Shown here in pieces: positions 8,455 through 16,554 of a stretch of DNA of 64,000 bases. Origin of the DNA: Lacipirellulaceae bacterium. GTDB lineage: Bacteria > Planctomycetota > Planctomycetia > Pirellulales > Lacipirellulaceae. Positions within the stretch are counted from its first letter, which is position 1. Each line of letters opens with the position of its first letter. Under the pieces are notes generated by a model that was not told where the DNA came from, did no database searches, and worked only from the letters and a program-made list of their open reading frames with translations. The stretch is taken from assembly GCA_040218535.1 (NCBI GenBank), contig JAVJRG010000009.1, positions 62,001-126,000 on the forward strand, written 5' to 3'. The position numbers were made by a program, and so were the translations under genes.

Positions 8455-9300
8455 TTATCGCTTGCGACTGCTGAAAATTGCAACGCAGCCAAGGCCGAAC
8501 AGAACTATCGAAGTCGGTTCGGGGATGGCAGTGACTACAAGATTGTCAATGAAGCGGGTATCGAAGTTGTTCGCTCCGACAGAGAACGTTCCGAAGTCAA
8601 TCCCACCTGCAACTGAGTAATCTTGGGAAATGGTCCCGTCAACGAGAACGTTGATGTCAACCGTATCACCAGAACCATACGCGCCAGCAGTTTGCGGAGT
8701 AACCGTTAGCAGCAGCGTGTGGGCGGTGTCGGGAGACAGATAATCAAATGTTCCCAGCGAAGCACCGTCTGCGAACACTTCCGCGTTGGCAGCATTTCCC
8801 TGAGCTGCCTGTTGGAACAAGACAGCGAAGTCACCCACATTGGTCGGGGTAAACTCGTTGATGGCTGTCCCTGCGTCGACACCGAGGCCAACGCTAATGA
8901 ATCCACCTGCTCCAGGACCTGGGTCTGGAGTGACCACGAAACGGCTGAACTCCAGAGCTACTGTGAAACCATTCGGAGCTGCGGCAGCTGCATCGAACTC
9001 ATAAAGACTTCCCGTACCGTGGGAAATACCTAGGCTGCCATCAGTAACAGCATTACGCCCACCACCCGCTCGCGAAGGACCTGAAACCCAAGCTTGCGCG
9101 TTGGTACCACCAAGGCCATTATCGTTGGTGCCCCAGTCAGAGAAGTTATCGGCGGCGCCATTTGGGTCGCCATTGCCATCGCCGCTACCGGTGACGCGCG
9201 AGAAAGTATCTGAATACAGTACCGTAGCAGAAGCTTCGGCTACTATCAGGCAGCTGATTGCTGCAAAAGCAGCAAGGAAGTTAAAGACTCGACAACTCAT
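8455..9300 (-). CDS. PEP-CTERM sorting-domain protein
   Basis: Exported protein of 281 residues with no recognised enzymatic domain. A signal peptide covers residues 1-25 (FLAAFAAISCLIVAEASA). A beta-rich body follows, and the C-terminus is a PEP-CTERM tripartite tail: IPEPTS, a hydrophobic helix (IVLFGLGCVAIF) and a basic end (SSRKR). In known systems this tail is recognised by an exosortase for surface delivery. The body opens with LYSDTFSRVTGSG and contains SDWGTNDNGLGGT, both nearly repeated in the next gene upstream, so the two are tandem paralogues. A strong Shine-Dalgarno (GGAGGGAG) precedes the ATG. Function unknown; a lectin-like fold is only a possibility. Confidence 0.88.
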   Translation of the reverse strand: MSCRVFNFLAAFAAISCLIVAEASATVLYSDTFSRVTGSGDGNGDPNGAADNFSDWGTNDNGLGGTNAQAWVSGPSRAGGGRNAVTDGSLGISHGTGSLYEFDAAAAAPNGFTVALEFSRFVVTPDPGPGAGGFISVGLGVDAGTAINEFTPTNVGDFAVLFQQAAQGNAANAEVFADGASLGTFDYLSPDTAHTLLLTVTPQTAGAYGSGDTVDINVLVDGTISQDYSVAGGIDFGTFSVGANNFDTRFIDNLVVTAIPEPTSIVLFGLGCVAIFSSRKR

Positions 9301-9378
9301 TAGACTCTCCCTCCAAAAAAAGAAAAAACAAAAGCTAGTAAGAATAGTTACTCGAACTAGAAACCCAAATTGTGATGC

Positions 9379-10470
9379 TTAGCGATGACGCCGTGCTGAG
9401 CATCCCGCAAGAAGTGAGACCAGAAGTAAGATCGCACTCGGCTCGGGCACACTACCGACCGAAGCGACTGCACTCGTGGCTCCATAGTTGCCCTCCCAAG
9501 TGGGAATGCCGGCTGCATCGTCACGCTGATATTCTAAGAAGTCCGCTCCATCGACAATCATGTCATCGTTGATATCTCCGTCGAGCCCATCACTGGCAAG
9601 AGCCGTCACAACGAGATTGTCATATTCACGATGTACGAACCCGTTGCTTGCGAGCGAGAGCGTGCCGAAATCGATACCGCCGACGGTGGAGAACGAATAC
9701 AGCAACACGCTATCGACAGTCAGTTCCACGTTCAACACATCTGCGTCGCCATAGGCTCCGTTCACTGCGGGGACGATCTGGACCTTAACGGAATGGTCCA
9801 TGACAGGATCACCATAGGAAATACGACCATTGCCGCTGGGGTCCAGTTCCATTCCATCAACAATGGCGACTCCATCAGTTTGCACGCTGTCCTCAAAGAT
9901 CTGAATGTTGCCTACTTGGTTCGGAGGATCGTTACCGTCGATGTCTTGCTGAAAGAGGATGGTTAAATCAGCGTTATTCACGTTGAAAGCACCGCCACCT
10001 TGAACATCATCGTCCTCGGTGCCGAAACCAACAGAGACGTAACCAGCACCAGGAGCAAAGGGGTCAGGCGGATTGTCTTCATGAAAGCGATTAAAGTCGA
10101 ATTCAACGGTAAATCCGCTCGGTGCCATCGTGGTAATGTCAAAATCGAAACGAGCTGAGCCCTCGATCGTCGAACCAACCAGTCCATCAGTGACGGAGTT
10201 CGCGCTACCGGAATCAGGATTCGAAATGTCGCCAGTTCGAGTTGGGCCGGCCGTATAGGCCATAGAGATCGTGCCACCAAGACCATTGTCGTTGGTGCCC
10301 CAATCGGAAAGCCCAAAGCCGGCGCCACCGGGATGCCCGTTGGGCAGGCCACTGCCAGTCGTCCGAGCGAACGTATCTGAAAAGAGCACTGTTTGAGCTG
10401 GTGCGTTAGCAGCCAAAAGGCCGCAAAGGGTCAACAGCGACAAACAAGTTGCTGAGATAAGGCGTTTCAT
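9379..10470 (-). CDS. PEP-CTERM protein with dockerin-like calcium repeat
   Basis: Exported 363-residue paralogue of the adjacent gene. It has a signal peptide (CLSLLTLCGLLAANAPAQ), then a body opening LFSDTFARTTGSG with the same SDWGTNDNGLGGT motif. A dockerin/EF-hand-like segment near residue 300 reads DINDDMIVDGADFLEYQRD, with Asp and Asn at calcium-ligand spacing. The tail is VPEPSAILLLVSLLAG followed by a basic end. The body is longer than its neighbour's because of several loop insertions. The gap between the two genes is 78 bp and they probably share a transcript. Dockerin-like repeats ahead of PEP-CTERM tails are frequent in planctomycetes; whether any cohesin partner exists is not visible here. 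The molecular role is unknown. Confidence 0.88.
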   Translation of the reverse strand: MKRLISATCLSLLTLCGLLAANAPAQTVLFSDTFARTTGSGLPNGHPGGAGFGLSDWGTNDNGLGGTISMAYTAGPTRTGDISNPDSGSANSVTDGLVGSTIEGSARFDFDITTMAPSGFTVEFDFNRFHEDNPPDPFAPGAGYVSVGFGTEDDDVQGGGAFNVNNADLTILFQQDIDGNDPPNQVGNIQIFEDSVQTDGVAIVDGMELDPSGNGRISYGDPVMDHSVKVQIVPAVNGAYGDADVLNVELTVDSVLLYSFSTVGGIDFGTLSLASNGFVHREYDNLVVTALASDGLDGDINDDMIVDGADFLEYQRDDAAGIPTWEGNYGATSAVASVGSVPEPSAILLLVSLLAGCSARRHR

Positions 10471-10551
10471 AATTCCGTCCCTCTGATCTAAGTAAAAAGT
10501 TTTGTTGAGCCATCACACTCACCGCGTGAAGTTATTTAGAAGAGAACTAAC

Positions 10552-11610
10552 CTACGGCAGTTGGACGACCTCGCCGCCATCACTACTACTAAGTCCTTTA
10601 TAAACTAGTGCGTCAATGCTGTCAGAAATAAACTGCGCAGAACCGTCGCACATCGCAACCTGTACTCCTCCCGCATGTCGACTCCGCGAACCCATCGACA
10701 TTTGGTTTTCTGTCGTTCCACCAGCACACGGCAAATCGAGATCTACGCGATTGACGCAGACACCGCGGTCGCCATCTGGGGAGTTTGGTTCCAACTTCGT
10801 CGAAACTTGATAGCTACTGGGAAGATGGTTCCAGATTCGAGCGCGACGATCGACGCCGGCCCCTTGTTGCGATGGTGCTTGAAGCATCTCCAACAATGCG
10901 AATGTATTCGTGGTGCCATCGCTTATATTCTTAATGCTCGCGCCCCATTCGACGGCAAAAGGAGCACGACGATTATCTTCTAGGGTATTCACGTTGGCGG
11001 TTTGACCAGGAAGAACTGACTGATCGAACTGGTCGAGATACTCCCAAGATCCCCAGTTGACCCCGTAGTTACCCTTCGCGTCCGCAAGATTCTGCGAGTT
11101 GGCCGGGCCTCCCTGGGTGAGTTCCATTTTCTGCTGTTCGTCACTGGGACACTGATAGGTTGGCAAGGCAGTAGTAATCTGCTCTAGAACCACACGAGGT
11201 TGTTGATCCCAATCCAGATCGCGGTCGTATGCTGCGAAGCGGGCAGACTCTTCGAGATAGGGTAATAGGTAAACAACGTTCGGTGTTTTTGGGACGTAAC
11301 CAGGATCATTTGGATTCGTAACCACCGGGCCTTGAGTAATCTTATCGGGGTTGCGATGTCCCAAGTTGCCAGGCGGAAACTCGTTATTGGCAGAGTGATA
11401 GTTCTGCAGCGCAAGTCCCAACTGCTTCAGATTGTTCGTACATTGCGAACGCCGAGCCGCCTCACGAGCAGCTTGCACCGCGGGTAGTAACAATCCGACC
11501 AAGACACCGATGATGGCAATGACAACCAGCAATTCGACCAAGGTAAAACCTCGGTTCACAAAGCTGATTTGACTGAAGCGCCGATGTTGCACGTTTACTT
11601 TCCTGTTCAC
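10552..11610 (-). CDS. DUF1559 protein with type IV prepilin-like N-terminus
   Basis: Pseudopilin-like protein of 352 residues, of the family hugely expanded in planctomycetes. The N-terminal prepilin signal reads [18 protein letters not shown], with the cleavage Gly and Glu+5, and continues into the conserved [14 protein letters not shown] helix. The DUF1559 body includes CTNNLKQLGLALQNYHSANNEFPPG, and the end carries the H-X9-DGS motif (RHAGGVQVAMCDGSAQFI). The reading frame is open to 11688, but I place the start at GTG 11608-11610: AGGAGG (complement of 11620-11625) precedes it at ideal distance, while the ATG at 11688 has no such site. Function of the family is unproven. It stands alone here, next to PEP-CTERM genes. 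Confidence 0.9.
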   Translation of the reverse strand: MNRKVNVQHRRFSQISFVNRGFTLVELLVVIAIIGVLVGLLLPAVQAAREAARRSQCTNNLKQLGLALQNYHSANNEFPPGNLGHRNPDKITQGPVVTNPNDPGYVPKTPNVVYLLPYLEESARFAAYDRDLDWDQQPRVVLEQITTALPTYQCPSDEQQKMELTQGGPANSQNLADAKGNYGVNWGSWEYLDQFDQSVLPGQTANVNTLEDNRRAPFAVEWGASIKNISDGTTNTFALLEMLQAPSQQGAGVDRRARIWNHLPSSYQVSTKLEPNSPDGDRGVCVNRVDLDLPCAGGTTENQMSMGSRSRHAGGVQVAMCDGSAQFISDSIDALVYKGLSSSDGGEVVQLP

Positions 11611-12022
11611 AGATAAGATCCTCCTGGCTGGTCGCTTGAAGCGACGAGAAGCGGCCTCCTCTACGTGTACTACACTCCAGACCGACACACGCTTCTTACA
11701 GTAAACTGCCAGAAAAGTGACAGAGTGGCCTTAAGTCGTTTCAGGATAGGCAATTGGGGAAACATTTTGGCGAGCAGGATAGATCGAGTTGGTCACGACG
11801 TCTAAGGGTCTTCCAATCATAATCACGAAGATGCACCCCCTAATGCCCCCGTGGTGTACGCACATCTTTTCCCTGGGTTAACAACATAATTCAAAAGCCA
11901 CAAGAAAAAAGCAGAAAGTTTCCTGTAAGATTCTTGTGGTTTTTCGGAGTCTGGAAAGTAATTGGAGAGGTCTCTTCTAAAGCGGGGCATCGCGAATTCC
12001 TGGTTTCATCCACTACGTTGCT
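11611..12022. other. Divergent intergenic region with an inverted repeat
   Basis: About 410 bases between the DUF1559 gene (minus) and the sigma factor gene (plus). The only clear structure is a 9-bp perfect inverted repeat, CCACAAGAA at 11898-11906 and its complement at 11931-11939, flanked by A and T runs (TTTTT at 11940-11944) with a 24-base loop. It lies 84 bases before the sigma start and could be an operator or a leader hairpin. No open frame looks coding, and no clear -35/-10 pair stands out. Confidence 0.45.
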
Positions 12023-12586
12023 ATGTCCGAACACGATGAGACTGCGGATCGAAAATGGCAAGAGATGGGTAACGGCACCGATGACTTCGTCATGGAGATG
12101 ATTGGTAGTCAGAATCGCCTGCACGCCTACATCTTGTCATTGATGTTCGACAAGGAACGGGCGAGAGACGTCCTGCAACAGACGAACCTCGTACTCCTTG
12201 AGAAGAAAGACGAATACGTGCCCGGCACCGCGTTTGGTGCCTGGGCATGCAAGATCGCTTTTTATGAAGTATTGGCTGAAAGGCGGAGATCACAACGTGA
12301 TCGCCACATGTTCAGCGATGATCTCTTGGCCTTGATTGCCACGCGATCAGAACGAATCACAGCCAGCTTGGACCAACGTAGTGAAGCCTTAGAAGAATGC
12401 CTGGCACTTTTACCCTCGAATCAACGTGAAATCTTGATGGCAAGATATCGACCAGGGAACACCATCGGTGATATCGCCAACTCCGTCGGCAAGAGCCCCG
12501 GTGCTGTTTCCGTTTTGCTTCATCGGATTCGGAGTGCATTACTCGACTGTGTTAGCAACAAACTAAAGAATCTGCCGCAGGCTTGA
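12023..12586 (+). CDS. ECF-type RNA polymerase sigma factor (Rhodopirellula/Verrucomicrobium type)
   Basis: Small sigma-70-family factor of 187 residues that would direct RNA polymerase to a few promoters. The sigma region 2 core lies at about residues 30-85 (YILSLMFDKERARDVLQQTNLVLLEKKDEY, then FGAWACKIAFYEVLAERRR). Region 4 lies at about 115-175: LEECLALLPSNQREILMARY, then IGDIANSVGKSPGAVSVLLHRIRSALLDCV, a helix-turn-helix for the -35 element. The glutamine-rich DVLQQTN in place of the more usual DxxQ(D/E) is typical of this subgroup. It is followed after 102 bp by a FecR-like membrane protein and then a rhamnosidase, a common planctomycete arrangement. Target promoters are unknown. Confidence 0.92.
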   Translation: MSEHDETADRKWQEMGNGTDDFVMEMIGSQNRLHAYILSLMFDKERARDVLQQTNLVLLEKKDEYVPGTAFGAWACKIAFYEVLAERRRSQRDRHMFSDDLLALIATRSERITASLDQRSEALEECLALLPSNQREILMARYRPGNTIGDIANSVGKSPGAVSVLLHRIRSALLDCVSNKLKNLPQA

Positions 12587-12688
12587 CCTGACCGCAAGCT
12601 GAACCTCATTAAAGAACGACCTATTAGCAAGAGACTGCAAGTAGCCTAATATGCCTTCAAACGATCTCCCCCCTCGAATGCTGATTCC

Positions 12689-14137
12689 ATGGATAAGAAC
12701 GAACAAAAAAATTTAAGAAAACTGCTGTCAGCAGCTTTCGATGGGAGTCTCGACGAGGAGCAGAAGCAGCAACTAGCGGCTCAGCTCGACGGCAACGCCG
12801 CTGCCTGTGATGCCTATGCAGAGTTTATGGCTCTCGAAGCGTCTCTGGAGCAGCGATACGCCAAGACACAACTCGATCAAGAACTGCTCGATCACCAATC
12901 GGAGATCGATTCTCAGCTCTCCTCTCGTGCTGAATCGCATGACAGCAGCAGCGAGAGCGTCTCATCTCACGCTACTAGCCTCGCGGTGGAAAGTGCTTCA
13001 AGAGAGAAAGCCGTGGGATCCTCGACCGGCAGGGCTCGCGGGCACGGCAAGTCCTCCCCTACTCTCCGTCCAATTATTGCACAAGCAAGTTCGCGCTGGA
13101 GAATGTTATCCGCTTTGGCGGCTTCGATTGCTCTGTTGGCTATGGCCTGGTCACTTCGCGGTGAGAAGTTTGCTTCCGTGGTTGCTGTTGAAGATGCTGC
13201 TTGGGGAGATGCCGATAGCCTCTCGATTGGCGACCAGCTTGGCGACTCATGGATCGATCTTCGTGAAGGTACGGTCAAGCTTGCTTTCCAAGACAAGTCG
13301 CTCGTTTCTTTGCGTGGACCCATACGCTTCCGGGTTGTCTCAGGATCCGAAGGGTATCTGGAATCTGGAAGCTTGACGGCCCATGTCCCTCCCGAAGCTA
13401 TCGGCTTCCGGGTTGCCTGCGACGACCTATCGGTCATCGATCTGGGAACTGGTTTTGAGCTCAGTACTGACGAATCGAGCGCTACGAGAGTACGCGTTTT
13501 AGAAGGTCGCGTGCGGGTTGAATCGAACGCTGAAGAGTCGGCCGTTGAACTTGCGGCAGGAGAACTCGCGACGTATGACCCCAACGAGCCGGAGAACGAA
13601 AAGCTCAAGCTTTCTAAGGCCACTTCGCTAGTTCCCAAAACGCGCGGGGCTCTTTCCTATCAGGCCGAGCACCCTGCTTCGCTCGGGTACCGGGCTTATA
13701 CCGATGACGAAAAAGTAAACGTTTTCCTCGAGCGTTCCTATTTCAGTCTACCCTGCGAAGTACGCGTCAATCACACACGGCCCGGCAGCTACACTTCGCT
13801 GGACGTGCCGCGTTCCGTTCTAAACCCAGGGAAGCGCGTCCATGTCTACCTGATTCACTTCTCACCGAAGTCAGGCAGGCGTTTTATCAGCGGAAGTGTC
13901 ACTTTTCCTGGCAAGATCTTGGGCGTGATCGGGGATACCGATATGCTGAATGCCACGAATTCCGTCCTTGGAACTGACTGGACGCTGCAGTGCCGTCATG
14001 CGGAGCGTGGAATCGAATCAACTCCCGATCCGAACTCTGACACTGTCAATGTTAGCTCCGACATGCGTAGGCTTTCGCTGAAACTCCGCACCGAGTCCCT
14101 CGACCAGATTCGTGTCTTGGTCGAGCCTGAGCTGTAG
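12689..14137 (+). CDS. FecR-domain membrane protein, probable anti-sigma/sensor partner
   Basis: Single-pass inner-membrane protein of 482 residues. The N-terminal cytoplasmic part (1-135) resembles the small anti-sigma helix bundle (KNLRKLLSAAFDGSLDEEQKQQLAAQL) followed by a Ser-rich linker. A transmembrane helix (about 137-156, LSALAASIALLAMAWSL) leads to an outer FecR domain (about 165-300) with LREGTVKLAFQDKSLVSLRGPIRF, IDLGTGFELSTDE and the VLEGRVRV motif. The last 160 residues form a separate beta-rich region I do not recognise (RVNHTRPGSYTSLDV, then SGSVTFPGKILGV). It probably controls the upstream sigma factor in response to an extracytoplasmic signal; that is inference from gene order and domain type. 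Many relatives carry a LamG lectin domain at this point instead. Confidence 0.85.
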   Translation: MDKNEQKNLRKLLSAAFDGSLDEEQKQQLAAQLDGNAAACDAYAEFMALEASLEQRYAKTQLDQELLDHQSEIDSQLSSRAESHDSSSESVSSHATSLAVESASREKAVGSSTGRARGHGKSSPTLRPIIAQASSRWRMLSALAASIALLAMAWSLRGEKFASVVAVEDAAWGDADSLSIGDQLGDSWIDLREGTVKLAFQDKSLVSLRGPIRFRVVSGSEGYLESGSLTAHVPPEAIGFRVACDDLSVIDLGTGFELSTDESSATRVRVLEGRVRVESNAEESAVELAAGELATYDPNEPENEKLKLSKATSLVPKTRGALSYQAEHPASLGYRAYTDDEKVNVFLERSYFSLPCEVRVNHTRPGSYTSLDVPRSVLNPGKRVHVYLIHFSPKSGRRFISGSVTFPGKILGVIGDTDMLNATNSVLGTDWTLQCRHAERGIESTPDPNSDTVNVSSDMRRLSLKLRTESLDQIRVLVEPEL

Positions 14138-14175
14138 CATTCGAAATTGAACTTATCGCGAGTGATTGCCGACGA

Positions 14176-16554
14176 ATGCCCGTGAATAATGCTTCTTTCT
14201 GGAAACACTCCCTCGCTGTTCTCGCTTGCTCTCTATTCCTCGCTATAAGCTCGCACAAGTTGTCGCTAGCGGTTGAACAGAACTCAGCCGTCCAGTGGGT
14301 CCGCCCTGCGAACGTCCGGTGGAAGTCTGAGGGTGAAGGCCTTACAAAGACGGCTGCACCGAACCAATGGTTTTGCTTCCGCAACGTTATCACGCTTCCT
14401 GCCGAGCCTAAAGACGGCACAGCAAAGATCGCCTGCGATTCAAAATACTGGTTGTGGATCAACGGCAAGCTCGTCGTATTTGAAGGCCAGCTCAAGCGAG
14501 GCCCCACTCCTACGGATACCTATTACGACTTTGTTGATCTCAAACCCCATTTGCAAGTTGGCGAAAATACGGTCGCCGTGCTTGTTTGGTATTTCGGCAA
14601 GCAGGGGTTTTCACATCGCGATAGCGGGTCTCCCGGCTTGCTATTTGAGATTGTTGGCGGCCGGGAAGCACAGATCGATAGTTCACAATGGAAGGCAATT
14701 CCTCATCCGGCTTATGGAGACTCTGGGAATCCGAAACCTAATTACCGCCTTCCTGAATCCAACATCGTCTTCGACGCCCGTGATGATCTCGTTGACTGGC
14801 AGTTGCCTGGGTTCGATGACACAAACTGGCCCGCGGCGATCGAAGTGGGGGTGCCCGGAACAGAACCCTGGAATAAGTTAATCAAACGTCCCCTGCCCTT
14901 GTGGAAGGATTATGGCCTGCGTGACTACTTGGGCGAGCTATCTTTCCCTCTTATCTCAGACGGATCGCCAATCGTTTGCAAATTACCCTACAACGCTCAG
15001 GTGACTCCCTACCTCAAGGTCGAAGCAGAGCCCGGTTTGCAAATCGGGATCCAAACCGACAACTATCGAGGCGGCAGCGAACCGAACGTTCGCGCCGAGT
15101 ACATCACTCGCGAGGGCGTCCAAGAGTTTGAATCCCTAGGCTGGATTAGCGGGCATGAAGTTCGCTACTCCATCCCTGAGGGAGTGAAGGTCTTGTCACT
15201 CAAGTATCGCGAAACGGGCTACGACACAGAGTTCACTGGAAGCTTCCAATGCGATGATCCCGACTTAAACACGCTTTGGCAAAAAGCGCAAAGAACTCTC
15301 TACGTCACCATGCGCGATACGTACATGGACTGCCCCGATCGCGAGCGTGCCCAGTGGTGGGGCGACGAAGTGATCGAGCTCGAGGAAGCCTTCTACGCAC
15401 TCGATCCGCAAAGTCATCACTTAGCCAGAAAGGGTATCCTGGAACTCGCCCGCTGGCAAAAACCGGGTGGGCAGCTTTACTCCCCGGTTCCCGCGGGTAA
15501 CTGGGACAAAGAACTTCCCACGCAAATGCTCGCCAGTGTCGGAGAGTACGGCTTCTGGAACTACTACTGGCATACCGGCGATCAGCAAACCATCAAGCTC
15601 GCTTACCCGGCTGTCAAAGGCTACCTCGAGCTCTGGCAAGTCGATGACCAAGGGCTAGTCGTCCCACGCAAAGGCGACTGGACGTGGGGTGACTGGGGCG
15701 AGAACAAAGATATGCCACTGCTATTCAATGGCTGGTATTCCTTGGCACTCGAAGGCTACGCCAAGATGTCCGACCTGTTGGGCGAACACGACGAAGCCAA
15801 CAAAGCGCGTTCTCGCAGGGCCGCATTGCACGACAGCTTCAACCGCACTTACTGGAATGGCGAAGCCTATCGCTCGCCCGGCTACCAAGGCGAAACCGAC
15901 GAACGGGGGCATGCACTCGCGGTCCTCGCGGGGATCGCCGAGCCTACGAAGTACCCCGCGATTCGCGAAGTGTTCGCCACCCAAGAGCACGCTAGCCCCT
16001 ACATGGAAAAGTACGTACTCGAAGCCATGTATAAAATGGACCTTCCCGAACAGGCACGCACGCGAATGAAGCGTCGCTACCGTGCGATGATTGATAGCCC
16101 GCTGACAACGTTGTGGGAAGGTTGGGGGATCGGCAGCCAAGGATTCGGCGGCGGCACCTACAACCATGCGTGGAGCGGAGGGCCGCTGACGCTGATGTCA
16201 AAGTACGTCGCCGGAATCGCACCAATCGAACTGGGTTACAAGCGCTTCGCTGTCCGCCCAAACCTGGGCGAGCTCTCCCAAGTGGAAGCAACGGTTGATT
16301 CCGTGGCTGGAAAGATCGAATTAACCATCGAGCGAACTGACAAACGCATGTCGATCGCCATCACCGTACCCGAAGGCAGCACCGCCGAAGTGACTCTTCC
16401 CGCCGACTATTCAGAACTCACGTCCGTAGTCCGAGTCCTGCAAGATCGGGAAATGGCAGTGCAGCCGGTAGACCTAGCCGACGAAGCAACGGACTCCGAA
16501 ACCATCACGCTGTTCCCTGGGAAATGGAAACTAGTCGCGTCGACTGGTGCTTAG
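14176..16554 (+). CDS. Secreted alpha-L-rhamnosidase (GH78)
   Basis: Glycoside hydrolase of 792 residues expected to release terminal alpha-L-rhamnose from glycans. A signal peptide spans about residues 1-33 (HSLAVLACSLFLAISSHKLSLA). The N-terminal part (about 40-170) is a beta-sandwich with YWLWINGKLVVFEGQ and LKPHLQVGENTVAVLVW, the accessory domain usual in GH78. The (alpha/alpha)6 catalytic barrel begins near residue 350. MDCPDRERAQWWGD contains the candidate general acid Glu390, and TTLWEGWG contains Glu648, candidate for the base. NHAWSGGPLTLMSKYVAGI is the usual closing motif before the C-terminal beta domain. Its end overlaps the convergent DUF1501 gene by four bases. It feeds the rhaBDA pathway encoded upstream. 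Confidence 0.9.
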   Translation: MPVNNASFWKHSLAVLACSLFLAISSHKLSLAVEQNSAVQWVRPANVRWKSEGEGLTKTAAPNQWFCFRNVITLPAEPKDGTAKIACDSKYWLWINGKLVVFEGQLKRGPTPTDTYYDFVDLKPHLQVGENTVAVLVWYFGKQGFSHRDSGSPGLLFEIVGGREAQIDSSQWKAIPHPAYGDSGNPKPNYRLPESNIVFDARDDLVDWQLPGFDDTNWPAAIEVGVPGTEPWNKLIKRPLPLWKDYGLRDYLGELSFPLISDGSPIVCKLPYNAQVTPYLKVEAEPGLQIGIQTDNYRGGSEPNVRAEYITREGVQEFESLGWISGHEVRYSIPEGVKVLSLKYRETGYDTEFTGSFQCDDPDLNTLWQKAQRTLYVTMRDTYMDCPDRERAQWWGDEVIELEEAFYALDPQSHHLARKGILELARWQKPGGQLYSPVPAGNWDKELPTQMLASVGEYGFWNYYWHTGDQQTIKLAYPAVKGYLELWQVDDQGLVVPRKGDWTWGDWGENKDMPLLFNGWYSLALEGYAKMSDLLGEHDEANKARSRRAALHDSFNRTYWNGEAYRSPGYQGETDERGHALAVLAGIAEPTKYPAIREVFATQEHASPYMEKYVLEAMYKMDLPEQARTRMKRRYRAMIDSPLTTLWEGWGIGSQGFGGGTYNHAWSGGPLTLMSKYVAGIAPIELGYKRFAVRPNLGELSQVEATVDSVAGKIELTIERTDKRMSIAITVPEGSTAEVTLPADYSELTSVVRVLQDREMAVQPVDLADEATDSETITLFPGKWKLVASTGA

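Noticed and set aside
12967-13638. Minus-strand open frame of 223 codons opposite the FecR-like gene
   Set aside because: Low-complexity Ser/Arg-rich translation, a shadow of the FecR domain coding strand.
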